64,000 nt of DNA, taken from NCBI GenBank assembly GCA_036567785.1, contig DATCTV010000028.1:62001-126000 (forward strand). The letters are read 5' to 3'. The translations under genes and the position numbers were made by a program. This document shows, piece by piece, positions 46,303-56,041 of this stretch. The DNA is from Desulfomonilia bacterium. GTDB taxonomy: Bacteria; Desulfobacterota; Desulfomonilia; UBA1062. The notes beneath the pieces are model-generated. The model was given only the letters and a program-made list of their open reading frames with translations, ran no database searches and was not told where the DNA came from. Numbering within the stretch: the first letter of the stretch is position 1; every line of letters starts with the position of its first letter.

Positions 46303-49300
46303 ATGATCAGGTCGCCAAAATGGTTAAAGCTGTTTGTTATTTTCCTAGTTATGTCATGTTTCATTTCAGTTTCATGCAAACCTAAACCAGGGACACCGAC
46401 TGCCCCGCAGGATGCCCAGGAATGGATAGAGAAGTGGTTTTCAAAAGGTACACAATATATACCCTTCTCGTTCAATTACAAAGAAACATCGACATCTGTT
46501 AATACCAAATTCAGCACATGGACCCAGACCGCCACTTCACAGAAACTGGACGAGAACAGGGTTAAATGGGTCCGTACATTTACGGATCCCAATACAGGAC
46601 TTGAGGCCCGTTGTGAAGCAATCCAGTACCTTGATTATCCGGCCGTTGAATGGGTTATATATTTTACCAACACGGGCACATCTGACTCATGGCATATTTC
46701 AAACCTGTTACCGGCAAATTTCGTGTTTGAATCCGATGATCCTACCTTGTGCAATGTTTTTTATTCATACGGAATAATGGACATTGTGGCCCCATGGGAT
46801 CAGCATAAGAGCCCTGCCAAAACTGCTAAAGAAGAATTCATGCTTGTTCAAGACCAGGTGGCAACCCTGAAACCAATAACACTTTCATCAATAAACGGAA
46901 GGTCCTCATGCGGATACCTGCCGTTCTTCAATATTGAAAATACCGACGGCAAGGGTTCCATCATGGCCATCGGATGGTCTGGAGACTGGACTGTAAACAT
47001 GTCACTTTTAAGCAGCGGCATACTGGTCAAGTCCGAACTTCCTGGTGCTGATTTCCAGCTTCAGCCCGGTGAAACCGTTCGCACATCTTCTTTCCTGAGG
47101 ATGTTTTATGATGATACGGACAGCATGAGGGGACACAACAAATTCCGCAAGCTCATGCTCAAATATTTCACACCGAAGGTCAACGGTAATCTTCCCGAAC
47201 CTATTGTTGCAGCTTCAGCCCATGGAAAGTACGGGTTTGCCGATACGACACAGAGCAACCTCATCAGGATGATTAATTCCATCAGCTCGGCAAATGTCCC
47301 TATAAACACGTTCTGGGTAGATGCAGGGTGGTATGAAATGCAAAGGGATTTCGGAACCAATGATGACTTCATATGCCTGAAAGGCGACTGGGCAGCAGAT
47401 GCATCACGGTTTCCTCTGGGCCTCAAGCCTGTATCTGATGCGGCACACGCAAAGGGCTACAAATTCCTTCTCTGGTTCGAACCTGAAAGGGTTTCAAAAT
47501 ATGCGAATGTACTGACAGATCACCCGGAATGGATAATGCCTGCCGTAGGTGTTGACGACTATGTAAACAAGGTGCTCAACCTGGGTAATCCCCTGGCTCT
47601 TGACTGGGTAATTTCGACATTTGCAGGGCTTATCGACGGTTACGGCGTAGATATATACCGCCAGGACATGAATGCCTATGCCATTGCCATGAGCTGGGAC
47701 CAGGAAGATGCTGCCAGCTCAACCCCGAAGGATTTCTATAACTTCATCAAGAATACGACCTTCGGTTCACAGGATGTTGGCGCATGGACAACCGAATCTT
47801 CCAAGGTCATCAACCTCGCGATGGATTTCAACGGTGACGGCAAGGATGAACTGGCGAGGATCTCAAAAGAAGGAGGGAAAGCAATAGCAAGGATATACAG
47901 AGCTACATCCACCGGTTTTGAAACATCTGCCCTCACATCGGTAGAAGTGTGCGACTGGGCACCTAACGGTGTTGATGCAGTATTCACACCAATGGATATC
48001 AATGGTGATTCAAAGGCTGATCTTTTTTATAAATACATGGATGGAAATGGCAAAACCCAGGCTCAGGTATTAATTTCGAATGGAACTGCATTCGCAACAA
48101 GGAACACCAGGATCGACATCGGAGGCTGGTCGATTGAAGGTTCAATGGTCAAGGACTTCCCGTGCGACATCAACGGCGATGGAAGGGATGACCTGGTAAG
48201 GGTGTTCAGTTATGACGGCGGAAAAATGGGAATTGACACATTGCTGGCGAACACTTCCGGCAACTTTACAAGAGACGGCGCAGCAGCGATGTATTCTGTA
48301 GGCAACTACAATTCAAACGGCGCCCCTGTAACAGTGATGGTCATGGATGTCGGGACATACGGAACCAGCGCCAATGGATTACCTGACAACAGGGATGACC
48401 TCGTAAGGATATATAAAGATGCAAACGGCAAGGCAATATCGGATATCCTGTTCTCGAACGGCAGTGTCTTCACGAGGTATTCTGGCAGGGGGGTGCAGGA
48501 TCTGGGAGACTGGGCCGTTGCAGGTGTTGATACAATATCTCTCGGAATGAAGGTAAACGCCGGCCAGGCATTCGACCTTGTACGCCTTTGGAAAGACCCC
48601 AAGGGCTTTGCGGAAGCAGATATCCTCTATTCTGACGGCATAGCCTTCGGACGCATCCCTGAAAACAAGATGACCGACATAGGCATATGGAACAGCGAAT
48701 ACGTGCCTTTCGATTTAAACGGCGATGGCAAGGACGAAATACTCACCCTTACTCAGGACAGCGGCAGGACGGTTGCCGGGATTCTCTCATACGGACATAT
48801 ACTTGTACCGGCATTGAGCAGGTACGGGATATCGGAACTCAAGCACATTGCAGGACTGTATCAATACTGGGATAATCTGAGGGCGACCCGTCCCGGTCTT
48901 CTGATCGACAACTGCGCATCAGGCGGAGGAAGACTTGACTATGAAGCCCTTAGGCGCAGTGTGGCACTATGGCGTTCAGATCAGGGTGAGTGGAATGCTG
49001 AAGCAAACCAGAATGAGACCCTCGGACTCAGTTATTGGCTCCCACTGACAGGAAGGGGGGCTGTAAGCACCGATCCCTACAGCATGCGCAGTGGTTTCGG
49101 CTGGTGTACATCATATGCCGTAGACTGGGAAACCAGCTCGATTGCATCAGCTGCTGCAGCGGCAATCTCCAGCCTGAAAGACCTTCAGATCCTTGCATCA
49201 GGCGATTTCTACCCGTTGGCGGTGCCCGAAGACGTCACAGCAACCAATACAATTCTTGCATGGCAGTATGACATGCCAGAGTTGAATAAAGGAATGGTCC

Positions 49301-49524
49301 AGGTATTCCGCAGGGCAGACTGCACCCAGACTTCCGTAAAACTCAAGCTGAGCGGAATAGACAGCTATTTCTGGTCATTCGCAAAATACAAAGTCAGTAT
49401 TTATTCCGATAACAAACCGGCTGTTGTAAAGACATACACAGGTTATAATCTCGCCAACTCCGGCCTTACAGTAAGTATAGCTTCAAAACCCGGATCTGCG
49501 ATAGTGATATACGAAAAACTTTAA
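46303..49524 (+). CDS. GH36 alpha-galactosidase-like lipoprotein with FG-GAP repeats inserted in the barrel
   Basis: 1073 residues. Lipobox SVSC near residue 24, so probably a surface or periplasmic lipoprotein. Residues of about 45-290 are the GH36 N-terminal beta-sandwich. The TIM barrel starts near 295 and has VDAGWYE, LWFEPERV and the nucleophile D455 in YRQDMN. At about 488 the barrel is broken by some 360 residues of FG-GAP/VCBS-like repeats with calcium-type loops (DFNGDGKDE at 508, DLNGDGKDE at 804). The barrel resumes near 848 with CASGGGR (871-877) and the acid/base D893 in WRSDQ. Usual GH36 enzymes have about 40 residues there. It should hydrolyse alpha-galactosides. Confidence 0.85.
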   Translation: MIRSPKWLKLFVIFLVMSCFISVSCKPKPGTPTAPQDAQEWIEKWFSKGTQYIPFSFNYKETSTSVNTKFSTWTQTATSQKLDENRVKWVRTFTDPNTGLEARCEAIQYLDYPAVEWVIYFTNTGTSDSWHISNLLPANFVFESDDPTLCNVFYSYGIMDIVAPWDQHKSPAKTAKEEFMLVQDQVATLKPITLSSINGRSSCGYLPFFNIENTDGKGSIMAIGWSGDWTVNMSLLSSGILVKSELPGADFQLQPGETVRTSSFLRMFYDDTDSMRGHNKFRKLMLKYFTPKVNGNLPEPIVAASAHGKYGFADTTQSNLIRMINSISSANVPINTFWVDAGWYEMQRDFGTNDDFICLKGDWAADASRFPLGLKPVSDAAHAKGYKFLLWFEPERVSKYANVLTDHPEWIMPAVGVDDYVNKVLNLGNPLALDWVISTFAGLIDGYGVDIYRQDMNAYAIAMSWDQEDAASSTPKDFYNFIKNTTFGSQDVGAWTTESSKVINLAMDFNGDGKDELARISKEGGKAIARIYRATSTGFETSALTSVEVCDWAPNGVDAVFTPMDINGDSKADLFYKYMDGNGKTQAQVLISNGTAFATRNTRIDIGGWSIEGSMVKDFPCDINGDGRDDLVRVFSYDGGKMGIDTLLANTSGNFTRDGAAAMYSVGNYNSNGAPVTVMVMDVGTYGTSANGLPDNRDDLVRIYKDANGKAISDILFSNGSVFTRYSGRGVQDLGDWAVAGVDTISLGMKVNAGQAFDLVRLWKDPKGFAEADILYSDGIAFGRIPENKMTDIGIWNSEYVPFDLNGDGKDEILTLTQDSGRTVAGILSYGHILVPALSRYGISELKHIAGLYQYWDNLRATRPGLLIDNCASGGGRLDYEALRRSVALWRSDQGEWNAEANQNETLGLSYWLPLTGRGAVSTDPYSMRSGFGWCTSYAVDWETSSIASAAAAAISSLKDLQILASGDFYPLAVPEDVTATNTILAWQYDMPELNKGMVQVFRRADCTQTSVKLKLSGIDSYFWSFAKYKVSIYSDNKPAVVKTYTGYNLANSGLTVSIASKPGSAIVIYEKL

Positions 49525-49550
49525 TAGAGTTTCACCATTGATGAATCATG

Positions 49551-49586
49551 AAAAGCCGGTGGTGGCATCCTTACCGCCGGCTTTTT
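49551..49586. terminator. Bidirectional terminator between GH36 and the glycosyltransferase gene
   Basis: AAAAGCCGGTGGT pairs with ACCGCCGGCTTTT around GGCATCCTT, one G-T pair, with A-rich and T-rich flanks. It serves the two convergent genes ending at 49524 and 49609. Confidence 0.85.
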
Positions 49587-49608
49587 CATTCCTTATTCAG
49601 AATATGGA

Positions 49609-50964
49609 TTACTGGCCGCCGCGCGCTTTCAGCGCAACCTTTAAGGTCTGGAACAATATTGCAATATCGAGCCACAGCGAGCGGTATTTGAGGTAATAAA
49701 GGTCATATTTCATCTTCTCTCTGGCATCTTCTACGGAATCGCCGTAAGGATAGTTTATTTGCGCCCAGCCTGTCACGCCGGGTTTCGTATAGAGCCTCAT
49801 CTCATAAAACGGTATCACCTGCTGTAGCTGGTCGATGAAATAGCGTCTTTCCGGTCTTGGTCCGACAAAGCTCATATCTCCTATCAGAACATTGAGAAAC
49901 TGGGGAAGTTCGTCAATTCTTGTCTTCCTGATAATATTGCCTACACGCGTCACCCTGGGATCTTTTTCTGATGCCCATTGAGGGCCATCGTTTTCCGCAT
50001 CGGTTCTCATTGAACGGAATTTAAAGACCTTGAATTCTCTGCCGTTAAGACCAACCCTTTCCTGTTTATAAAAAACGGGGCCGGGTGAATCTATTTTTAT
50101 CGCTATAGCGGTTATTATCATGAACGGAGATGCTATTACAGTACCCACAAGGGCAAAGAAAAAGTCGAACAGCCTTTTTAATATATCTTCCGATTTCATG
50201 CTTGCAAAACCTTTTGCGAATATCAGGGAACCAGGCCTTACATCCTCGATCATGATCTTCCCCAGCAGTTCCTCGTAGAACTTAGGGGCGTCTTCTATCT
50301 CGCATGATGTAAGTTTTATCCTCAAGAGGTCATGAAGCGGCAGCGCCCCTCTCATGTCATCAAAAGCAACTACCAGCTTGTCAGGATCGATACCCCTAAT
50401 AATGTTCCACAGTTCATCGACATCACCCAGCCAGGGTATGTCCATCTCGGTGTTCTCCTTGCCGACGTAACCTTCGAACTTAACCGACCTTCCTGAAAGC
50501 CTTATCTCGTCGACAAGAAACTTTGCATTTCTTCCATTTCCAAGGAGAACAACCCTGGTATCCGCCAGCCGGGAATCCCTGATTGCAATGTAGATAACCC
50601 TGATTAATAAACTGAAGCCCATTGAGAAAAAGAGCGACATCAGAAATATTGAACGGCTGAGTTCGATCTGGGGAATTATATAATAGGCAAGAGACAATAT
50701 TATGAGCGACATCCCTCCGCCGATCAACACCGTTGAAACCAGTTCGGAATGACGCCTCCACCATTTCCAGTCGTAAAAATCCTGGAAATAGTAACAAAAA
50801 ACAGTAATCAACATGAAAGCAAAAGCCTTCAGGCTTAACAGCGGGTCAGGAAGATAGAAGAAAGGGAGTCTTATCTCAATCCATTTTGAAAGGAAGACAG
50901 CACCCATTGCAGCTGCCATATCCAGCAGAACCAATATATATACTGAAATCGTCCTGGTTTTCAT
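49609..50964 (-). CDS. Polyprenyl glycosylphosphotransferase for exopolysaccharide
   Basis: 451 residues. Four N-terminal membrane helices, a CoA-binding-like Rossmann domain (VVLLGNGRNA) and a C-terminal bacterial sugar transferase domain with a fifth membrane helix, KFRSMRTDAE, DELPQFLNVL and GPRPER. It transfers a sugar phosphate to undecaprenyl phosphate as the first step of repeat-unit assembly at the inner membrane. The C-terminal YGDSVEDAREKMKYDLYYLK stretch resembles the sugar transferases of PEP-CTERM/exosortase loci. No other polysaccharide gene is beside it. Confidence 0.9.
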   Translation of the reverse strand: MKTRTISVYILVLLDMAAAMGAVFLSKWIEIRLPFFYLPDPLLSLKAFAFMLITVFCYYFQDFYDWKWWRRHSELVSTVLIGGGMSLIILSLAYYIIPQIELSRSIFLMSLFFSMGFSLLIRVIYIAIRDSRLADTRVVLLGNGRNAKFLVDEIRLSGRSVKFEGYVGKENTEMDIPWLGDVDELWNIIRGIDPDKLVVAFDDMRGALPLHDLLRIKLTSCEIEDAPKFYEELLGKIMIEDVRPGSLIFAKGFASMKSEDILKRLFDFFFALVGTVIASPFMIITAIAIKIDSPGPVFYKQERVGLNGREFKVFKFRSMRTDAENDGPQWASEKDPRVTRVGNIIRKTRIDELPQFLNVLIGDMSFVGPRPERRYFIDQLQQVIPFYEMRLYTKPGVTGWAQINYPYGDSVEDAREKMKYDLYYLKYRSLWLDIAILFQTLKVALKARGGQ

Positions 50965-51171
50965 TTACCGCACCATTTATTTTTTTACTCTCCGGCCGCC
51001 GATGAAATGTCAAACTCAAAGTATAGAGCAAGTGACATTTCACATGTATATATATTCGGATTCGGAATCGAAAACCATAAGAGAAAACATGATTAATCAA
51101 TATTTAATCTTTTGCATCTATTGAACGGCCGAATTTATTGAGCACGGCAGCCGGCAATAAGATACAGCAGG

Positions 51172-51232
51172 AAAAAGCCCGGGACAATAATAATCATTGT
51201 TCCTCAGGTACGGCTGTCAGGACATCCCGGGC
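51172..51232 (-). terminator. Terminator of the YugP-type peptidase gene
   Basis: GCCCGGGA (51177-51184) pairs with TCCCGGGC (51225-51232) around a long loop; on the minus strand the stem is followed by five T. It lies eight bases past the stop at 51241. The rest of 50965-51240 shows no gene. Confidence 0.7.
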
Positions 51233-51240
51233 AATACCTG

Positions 51241-51933
51241 TCAATCATCACTGCCGCCTAGCAATCCGGCCCGTATCAGGAAATATAAAAGCTGAAGGAC
51301 CGCCGTAACAGCCGCAGCTACATATGTCATTGCCGCCGCATTAAGAACCTTCTTCGCGCCGCTTACTTCCTGATCGGCAAGTATGCCCGAAGCAGGCAAT
51401 GCCTGAAGGGCCCTTGAAGATGCATTGAATTCCACAGGCAGTGTCACGACCTGAAAGAGCACGACAGCTGTAAAAAACATTATTCCCATAAGGATCATGC
51501 TCTGGGATCTGAACAGAAGTCCGAACATGAGCAGAAACCATGAAAGGTTTGACCCGATGCTTGCCATAGGGACAATGGCACTTCTCAGCTTCATGGGTGC
51601 ATATCCCTGTGCATGCTGAATGGCATGGCCCGCTTCATGGGCGGCGACACCCACACTTGCAAGCGAATATCCGCTGTAAACATTCTCTGAGAGCCTCAAG
51701 ACCTTTTTTGACGGGTCATAGTGATCGCTCAGAAAACCCCGGCTGAGCTCTATACCGACATCATGAATACCTGCTGCTCTCAGAATGCTCTGAGCCGCCT
51801 GCGCACCTGTTATGCCCCTTATCGTGGGAATCTTTGAATATTTAGCATATGCAGCCTTAACCATGAAACTGGCATAAAGGCTCAGAAGCAACCCGGGCAG
51901 CCACATTACCATATACAGCGGATCGAAAATCAT
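51241..51933 (-). CDS. Membrane zinc metallopeptidase (YugP-type)
   Basis: 230 residues from the ATG at 51933, which follows GGAGGC; an upstream frame to 51975 has no ribosome site. An N-terminal membrane helix is followed by HEAGH (99-103) and two or three C-terminal helices. This is the YugP/PF04298 metallopeptidase family of unknown substrate. It is divergent from the TPR lipoprotein gene, with a 141-base gap between starts. Confidence 0.88.
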   Translation of the reverse strand: MIFDPLYMVMWLPGLLLSLYASFMVKAAYAKYSKIPTIRGITGAQAAQSILRAAGIHDVGIELSRGFLSDHYDPSKKVLRLSENVYSGYSLASVGVAAHEAGHAIQHAQGYAPMKLRSAIVPMASIGSNLSWFLLMFGLLFRSQSMILMGIMFFTAVVLFQVVTLPVEFNASSRALQALPASGILADQEVSGAKKVLNAAAMTYVAAAVTAVLQLLYFLIRAGLLGGSDD

Positions 51934-52074
51934 TTTTTGCCTCCAGATTATTGTCTTATTCAAATAGTGTCTCAAAACCCTGAAATCAAGTATCCATTTC
52001 TTTGCTATTGTTCAAGCTTCAATCTGCCGATATTTCCTATTAGACATGTTCGGGAAACAACCTTCGGAGGATTT

Positions 52075-54345
52075 ATGAGAAAACTGTTTATTATGAGTTT
52101 ATTTTTAATCATCCTTCTGTCTCAATCTGCATGCAGCAAAAGCCCTGATGAAAAAAGGGCCGATTATCTTATGAGTGCGGATAAATATGCGGCGCAGGAT
52201 AAATATGCCGAAGCTGCAATTCAATATCAGAATGCATTAAAGATAGCCCCGGATGATGCAACCACGCTTATAAAACTCGGTGAGCTTCAGATGATCCTGC
52301 AAAGGCACGGGGACGCCTTCAGTTCATTTATGAAAGCCTCCAGGATTGATCCGAAGAATATCAAGGCGCATTCCAATCTCGCGACAATTTACCTTCTTGC
52401 CAGAAAATATGATGAGGCGTCAAAAGAGGCAACCATAGTACTCGGTCTGAATCCGTCAGATATACATGCAAAGGAGATTCTTGCACAGAGTCTCTTCCTG
52501 TCGGGGAAGAAGGATGAAGCCCTTACCCTGTTGAATAACCTGATCGCGAAGGACGAGGCGGGTGAGGGCATGTTTATCGATGCGGTCCAGATCCTTTATG
52601 AAATGGGCAATATGGATGATGCACTCAAGCTTATCGATGCAGGCTTGAAGAAATTCCCTTCGTCGGCCGGGATAAGAATGGTTTCATGCCAGGTATATCT
52701 GGCAAAAAATAAGCCCGATATCGCATTAAAAATGGCGGAGGATGCATACAGCATATCAAAAGAAGATATAAATTCCGGCCTTTTCCTTGCCGGCTTTGCA
52801 GCAAAGAACAACATGCCTGAAAGATTTGCAAGCGTCATGGCCGATATGAAGAAAAAATACCCTGATGACTATAGAATCTATCAGCTCCTGGCTGAGGAAG
52901 CAGGCAGAAACAAAAACATAGACAATGCGATCAAATTTGCTGACAAGGCCCTTGAATTGAATTACTCGGAACAGAATGCAATTCTTCTTTCCGAACTTTA
53001 CGTGCAAAAGGGCAATATCGATTCTGCAATCGACACTCTCAACAAGGCGGTCACAAAATTTCCTTCATCCGTTTCATTAAAGATTGTTCTCGCACGTCAG
53101 CTTCTCGTCAAAAACGATGCCGACAAAGCGCTTCAGATAATTGATCCACTTGTTAAATCCATGCCGGAAAATCCTGATATCGCAATACTTGCAGCAAGAA
53201 TTTACATGATGAGAGGAGAGCAGGAAAAAGCGCGTTCGTTCATCGAGTTCGCGCTGAAAGACAAAAAGGACGATCCGAAGCTTCATGCAATGCTCGCCTC
53301 CATATATTTCAAAAGTGCCGAATACAGGAGAGCCCTTTCCGAGGTCGAGATCACACACAAGGAAGGCTCTTCTTCCGTGGAACTGCTCAATATAGGCGTC
53401 ATCTCCGCACTCAATCTGGACCAGCCCGATAAAGCCCTTAAATTCATTCAGATGCTGAAGAAGGCCGCTCCATCAGATTGGGCCACGACATATTCCGAAA
53501 TAACATACTTCCTTTACAAAAAGGACAGCGCTTCCGCTTTCAGGCTTGCAGAAAAGGCAATCAGGACATGGCCCGATAAAATGGAGGCACTAACGATCTA
53601 TGCCCAGACCGGCTCTGATACCATAGGCCCGGCCGCCACAATCCAGGGAATAAGCTCGATATGCGCCAAGTCAAAATCCTCGAACTGCATGCTTGTGCTA
53701 TCAGTCCTGTATGAAAAGGCTGGAATGAGAAACGATGCGCTGGCTAAGATAAAAGGCGCCATCTCACAGGAACCGGGCAGGGATGACCTGTACTATGCAC
53801 TTGCGGATTTCTACACCCGTAACGACATGACCGACCTTGCGATTGCGGAATTCAAGGACCTCCTTATAAAAAAACCCGACGACATGAAATCTGCTACCAT
53901 GCTTGCCATACTCCTTAATGACAGCGGTGATATTGTGAACGCGGAAAAAACCTATTCTTACATCCTGGATAAGGACCCTTCAAACAGAATTGCGGCAAAC
54001 AACCTGGCATGGATACTCGCTGAACGAGGCAGAAAAACCGACCTTGACAAGGCAATGGACCTTGCAACAAAGGCTAAGAGGTCAGCCCCCGGAAATCCAT
54101 CCATAGCCGACACCCTGGGCTATGTTTATCTTAAGAAGGACATGGTGAACAATGCTAAAGTCCAGTTCCTGATTGCACTGGATAAAAACCCCGATGATCC
54201 TGCATTCAACTACCATATGGCTATGGCGCTCACAAAAGAGGGCAAGAAAAAGGAAGCGGCTTTATATCTGAAAACCGCGCTCAAAACAAAGTCATTCAAC
54301 GAGAGGAAAGACGCCGAAAATCTGCTGAAACAGATTGGCGGTTAA
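52075..54345 (+). CDS. TPR-repeat lipoprotein, PEP-CTERM-system (PrsT)-like
   Basis: 756 residues from the ATG at 52075 (GGAGG five bases upstream). A lipobox near residue 20 (QSACSK) is followed by about 20 tetratricopeptide repeats over the whole length, starting at DKYAEAAIQYQNAL and ending near residue 745. Length, lipobox and repeat layout match the TPR lipoprotein found with exosortase/PEP-CTERM systems, but TPR proteins are hard to assign and no exosortase is in the window. Convergent with rsmE, one base between their ends. Confidence 0.7.
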   Translation: MRKLFIMSLFLIILLSQSACSKSPDEKRADYLMSADKYAAQDKYAEAAIQYQNALKIAPDDATTLIKLGELQMILQRHGDAFSSFMKASRIDPKNIKAHSNLATIYLLARKYDEASKEATIVLGLNPSDIHAKEILAQSLFLSGKKDEALTLLNNLIAKDEAGEGMFIDAVQILYEMGNMDDALKLIDAGLKKFPSSAGIRMVSCQVYLAKNKPDIALKMAEDAYSISKEDINSGLFLAGFAAKNNMPERFASVMADMKKKYPDDYRIYQLLAEEAGRNKNIDNAIKFADKALELNYSEQNAILLSELYVQKGNIDSAIDTLNKAVTKFPSSVSLKIVLARQLLVKNDADKALQIIDPLVKSMPENPDIAILAARIYMMRGEQEKARSFIEFALKDKKDDPKLHAMLASIYFKSAEYRRALSEVEITHKEGSSSVELLNIGVISALNLDQPDKALKFIQMLKKAAPSDWATTYSEITYFLYKKDSASAFRLAEKAIRTWPDKMEALTIYAQTGSDTIGPAATIQGISSICAKSKSSNCMLVLSVLYEKAGMRNDALAKIKGAISQEPGRDDLYYALADFYTRNDMTDLAIAEFKDLLIKKPDDMKSATMLAILLNDSGDIVNAEKTYSYILDKDPSNRIAANNLAWILAERGRKTDLDKAMDLATKAKRSAPGNPSIADTLGYVYLKKDMVNNAKVQFLIALDKNPDDPAFNYHMAMALTKEGKKKEAALYLKTALKTKSFNERKDAENLLKQIGG

Positions 54346-54346
54346 G

Positions 54347-55033
54347 TCAGATGCAGAGGATCGAGGCGGCTGCGACTGCGGCCGCAAGGGTTCTCAATGT
54401 AGTTTTTCCCATGTTTACGGGAATAAAGCCGCTTTTATAAAACAACCCCGTTTCCTGTTCAGTAAAACCGCCTTCAGGTCCTACTGCAAAGCACATCTCT
54501 TCATCTTTGATATCCAGAATGCCTTTTGTACCGTCCATCGACGCATAGTATCTGTTCATGTATCTGCTCACGGCCGATTTTACGAATTCAGGAAGTTTAA
54601 CCGGCGGTTCGAGCACGGGAACTGTCCTTCGCTGCGATTGTTTGACGGCCTCCTTAATTATGTCTTCCCACCTTTTCAGTTTTGCCTGGCTTACCGCCCT
54701 TATATTGGATCTTTCGGCAACAAGCGGACAGATGCTGCTTGCACCCAGTTCCGCAGCGAGTCTGATCGCATCGTCCATTTCCCTTATGTCGATAAGCGAT
54801 ATCCCGAGGTGCAGCCGCGCCCTTCCCCTGTCGCAAAGTTCGTCTTTCTCAACTACTTCAAGCCTGATTTCATTCTTCGAGATGCCTGTAATTCTCGCCC
54901 TGAATCCATCCGTTCCCTGCCGGATAAGAATCTCGTCGCCCGGACGCTTTCTCAGAGGACCTGCAATATGCATTGCATCCTTGTCCGAAATCAGCGCTTC
55001 ATCTCCTGAAATCCGGGCAAAGAATCTGGGCAT
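54347..55033 (-). CDS. rsmE: 16S rRNA m3U1498 methyltransferase
   Basis: 228 residues. The N-terminal PUA-like domain (about 1-70) precedes the SPOUT methyltransferase domain with the knot motifs CFAVGPEGGFT and TLRTLAAAVAA. It methylates U1498 in the decoding site of 16S rRNA using S-adenosylmethionine. It is 12 bases after the GalT-like gene at the end of the glucan operon. Confidence 0.93.
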   Translation of the reverse strand: MPRFFARISGDEALISDKDAMHIAGPLRKRPGDEILIRQGTDGFRARITGISKNEIRLEVVEKDELCDRGRARLHLGISLIDIREMDDAIRLAAELGASSICPLVAERSNIRAVSQAKLKRWEDIIKEAVKQSQRRTVPVLEPPVKLPEFVKSAVSRYMNRYYASMDGTKGILDIKDEEMCFAVGPEGGFTEQETGLFYKSGFIPVNMGKTTLRTLAAAVAAASILCI

Positions 55034-55045
55034 TTCAGGAGATCC

Positions 55046-56041
55046 TCATATGGACATTTCCTTGAGGTAGGCTGCGGCCTTTTCAGGAGGGGTCGAGTTG
55101 ATAAACAGGTCCGACCCCCACTCGAAACCGGTGAGCGGCATCAGCCTGGGCAGTATTTCCATATGCCAGTGGTAATATGAGGCGCATTCCATTGAGAACG
55201 GTGACGTATGTATTCCATAGTTGTAAGGGGGCATGCCGAGCGCTCTGTCTATTCTCTTCATGACATCTATGAATATCATGGACATTTCCTTTATCTCACC
55301 CGGCTCGACGTCTTCGAATCTGGATATATGCCTCTTGGGCAATATCCAGGTCTCGAACGGAACCCTGGGCGCGAACGGTTCAAATGCGATAAAATCCCTT
55401 GTCTCCGAAACGAGCCTTACACCCTGCTGCAGTTCCTGCCTGATGATATCGCAGAAGATGCATCGTTCCTTATATTCATAATGCTTTTCGGCGCCTTCAA
55501 TTTCTTCAAGAACACCCCTGGGAATAATGGGAAGCCCCATAAGCAGCGAATACTGATGTTCGAGCGTAGCCCCTGCATTGGAACCGGAATTTTTATAGAT
55601 AAGCGCATATCTCAGACGGCGGTCCCGCTTTAAATCAACAAGCCTGTCGCGGTATGCCCAGAAGAGATTTTCCATCTCAGGCTGCTCCATTTCCGACTGC
55701 CTTATTCCGTGCCTGGGGGTTTCTATTATGACCTCGTTAGCCCCTATCCCCGATATCTTGTCATAAAGTCCCTCACCCATTCGTTTCAGGTCTTCCTCTA
55801 CGACAAGCACCGGACTTCTGTTGGGGACCACCCTTAGCCTCCAGTCCGGGCTGTTTGGTAATGATCCGAAAGGCCTGTTTGCAAGAATCTCAGGCGGGCA
55901 CATATGTTCATTGCCGGGACAGAACGGACAGGAAAGACTGTCTTTGAGAGCCTGTTCAGGGATGATACCGGGCGTTCTCGTCGCCGAGTCGGTAATTATC
56001 ACCCACCTGTCTATTATAGGATCTTTTCTCAATTCTGACAT
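55046..56041 (-). CDS. GalT-like hexose-1-phosphate uridylyltransferase lacking the nucleophilic His
   Basis: 331 residues, the usual size. The zinc cysteines CPFCPGN, the NAGATLEH segment and the second-half His cluster YYHWHMEILP are present. The active-site loop, HPHSQ-like in this family, reads HQYSL: His162 stays, but the nucleophilic His is Tyr164 and the Gln is Leu166. The normal enzyme swaps UMP between glucose and galactose 1-phosphates through a His-UMP adduct, so this protein may be inactive, altered in reaction, or regulatory. It overlaps the GH57 gene upstream by 13 bases. Confidence 0.8.
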   Translation of the reverse strand: MSELRKDPIIDRWVIITDSATRTPGIIPEQALKDSLSCPFCPGNEHMCPPEILANRPFGSLPNSPDWRLRVVPNRSPVLVVEEDLKRMGEGLYDKISGIGANEVIIETPRHGIRQSEMEQPEMENLFWAYRDRLVDLKRDRRLRYALIYKNSGSNAGATLEHQYSLLMGLPIIPRGVLEEIEGAEKHYEYKERCIFCDIIRQELQQGVRLVSETRDFIAFEPFAPRVPFETWILPKRHISRFEDVEPGEIKEMSMIFIDVMKRIDRALGMPPYNYGIHTSPFSMECASYYHWHMEILPRLMPLTGFEWGSDLFINSTPPEKAAAYLKEMSI

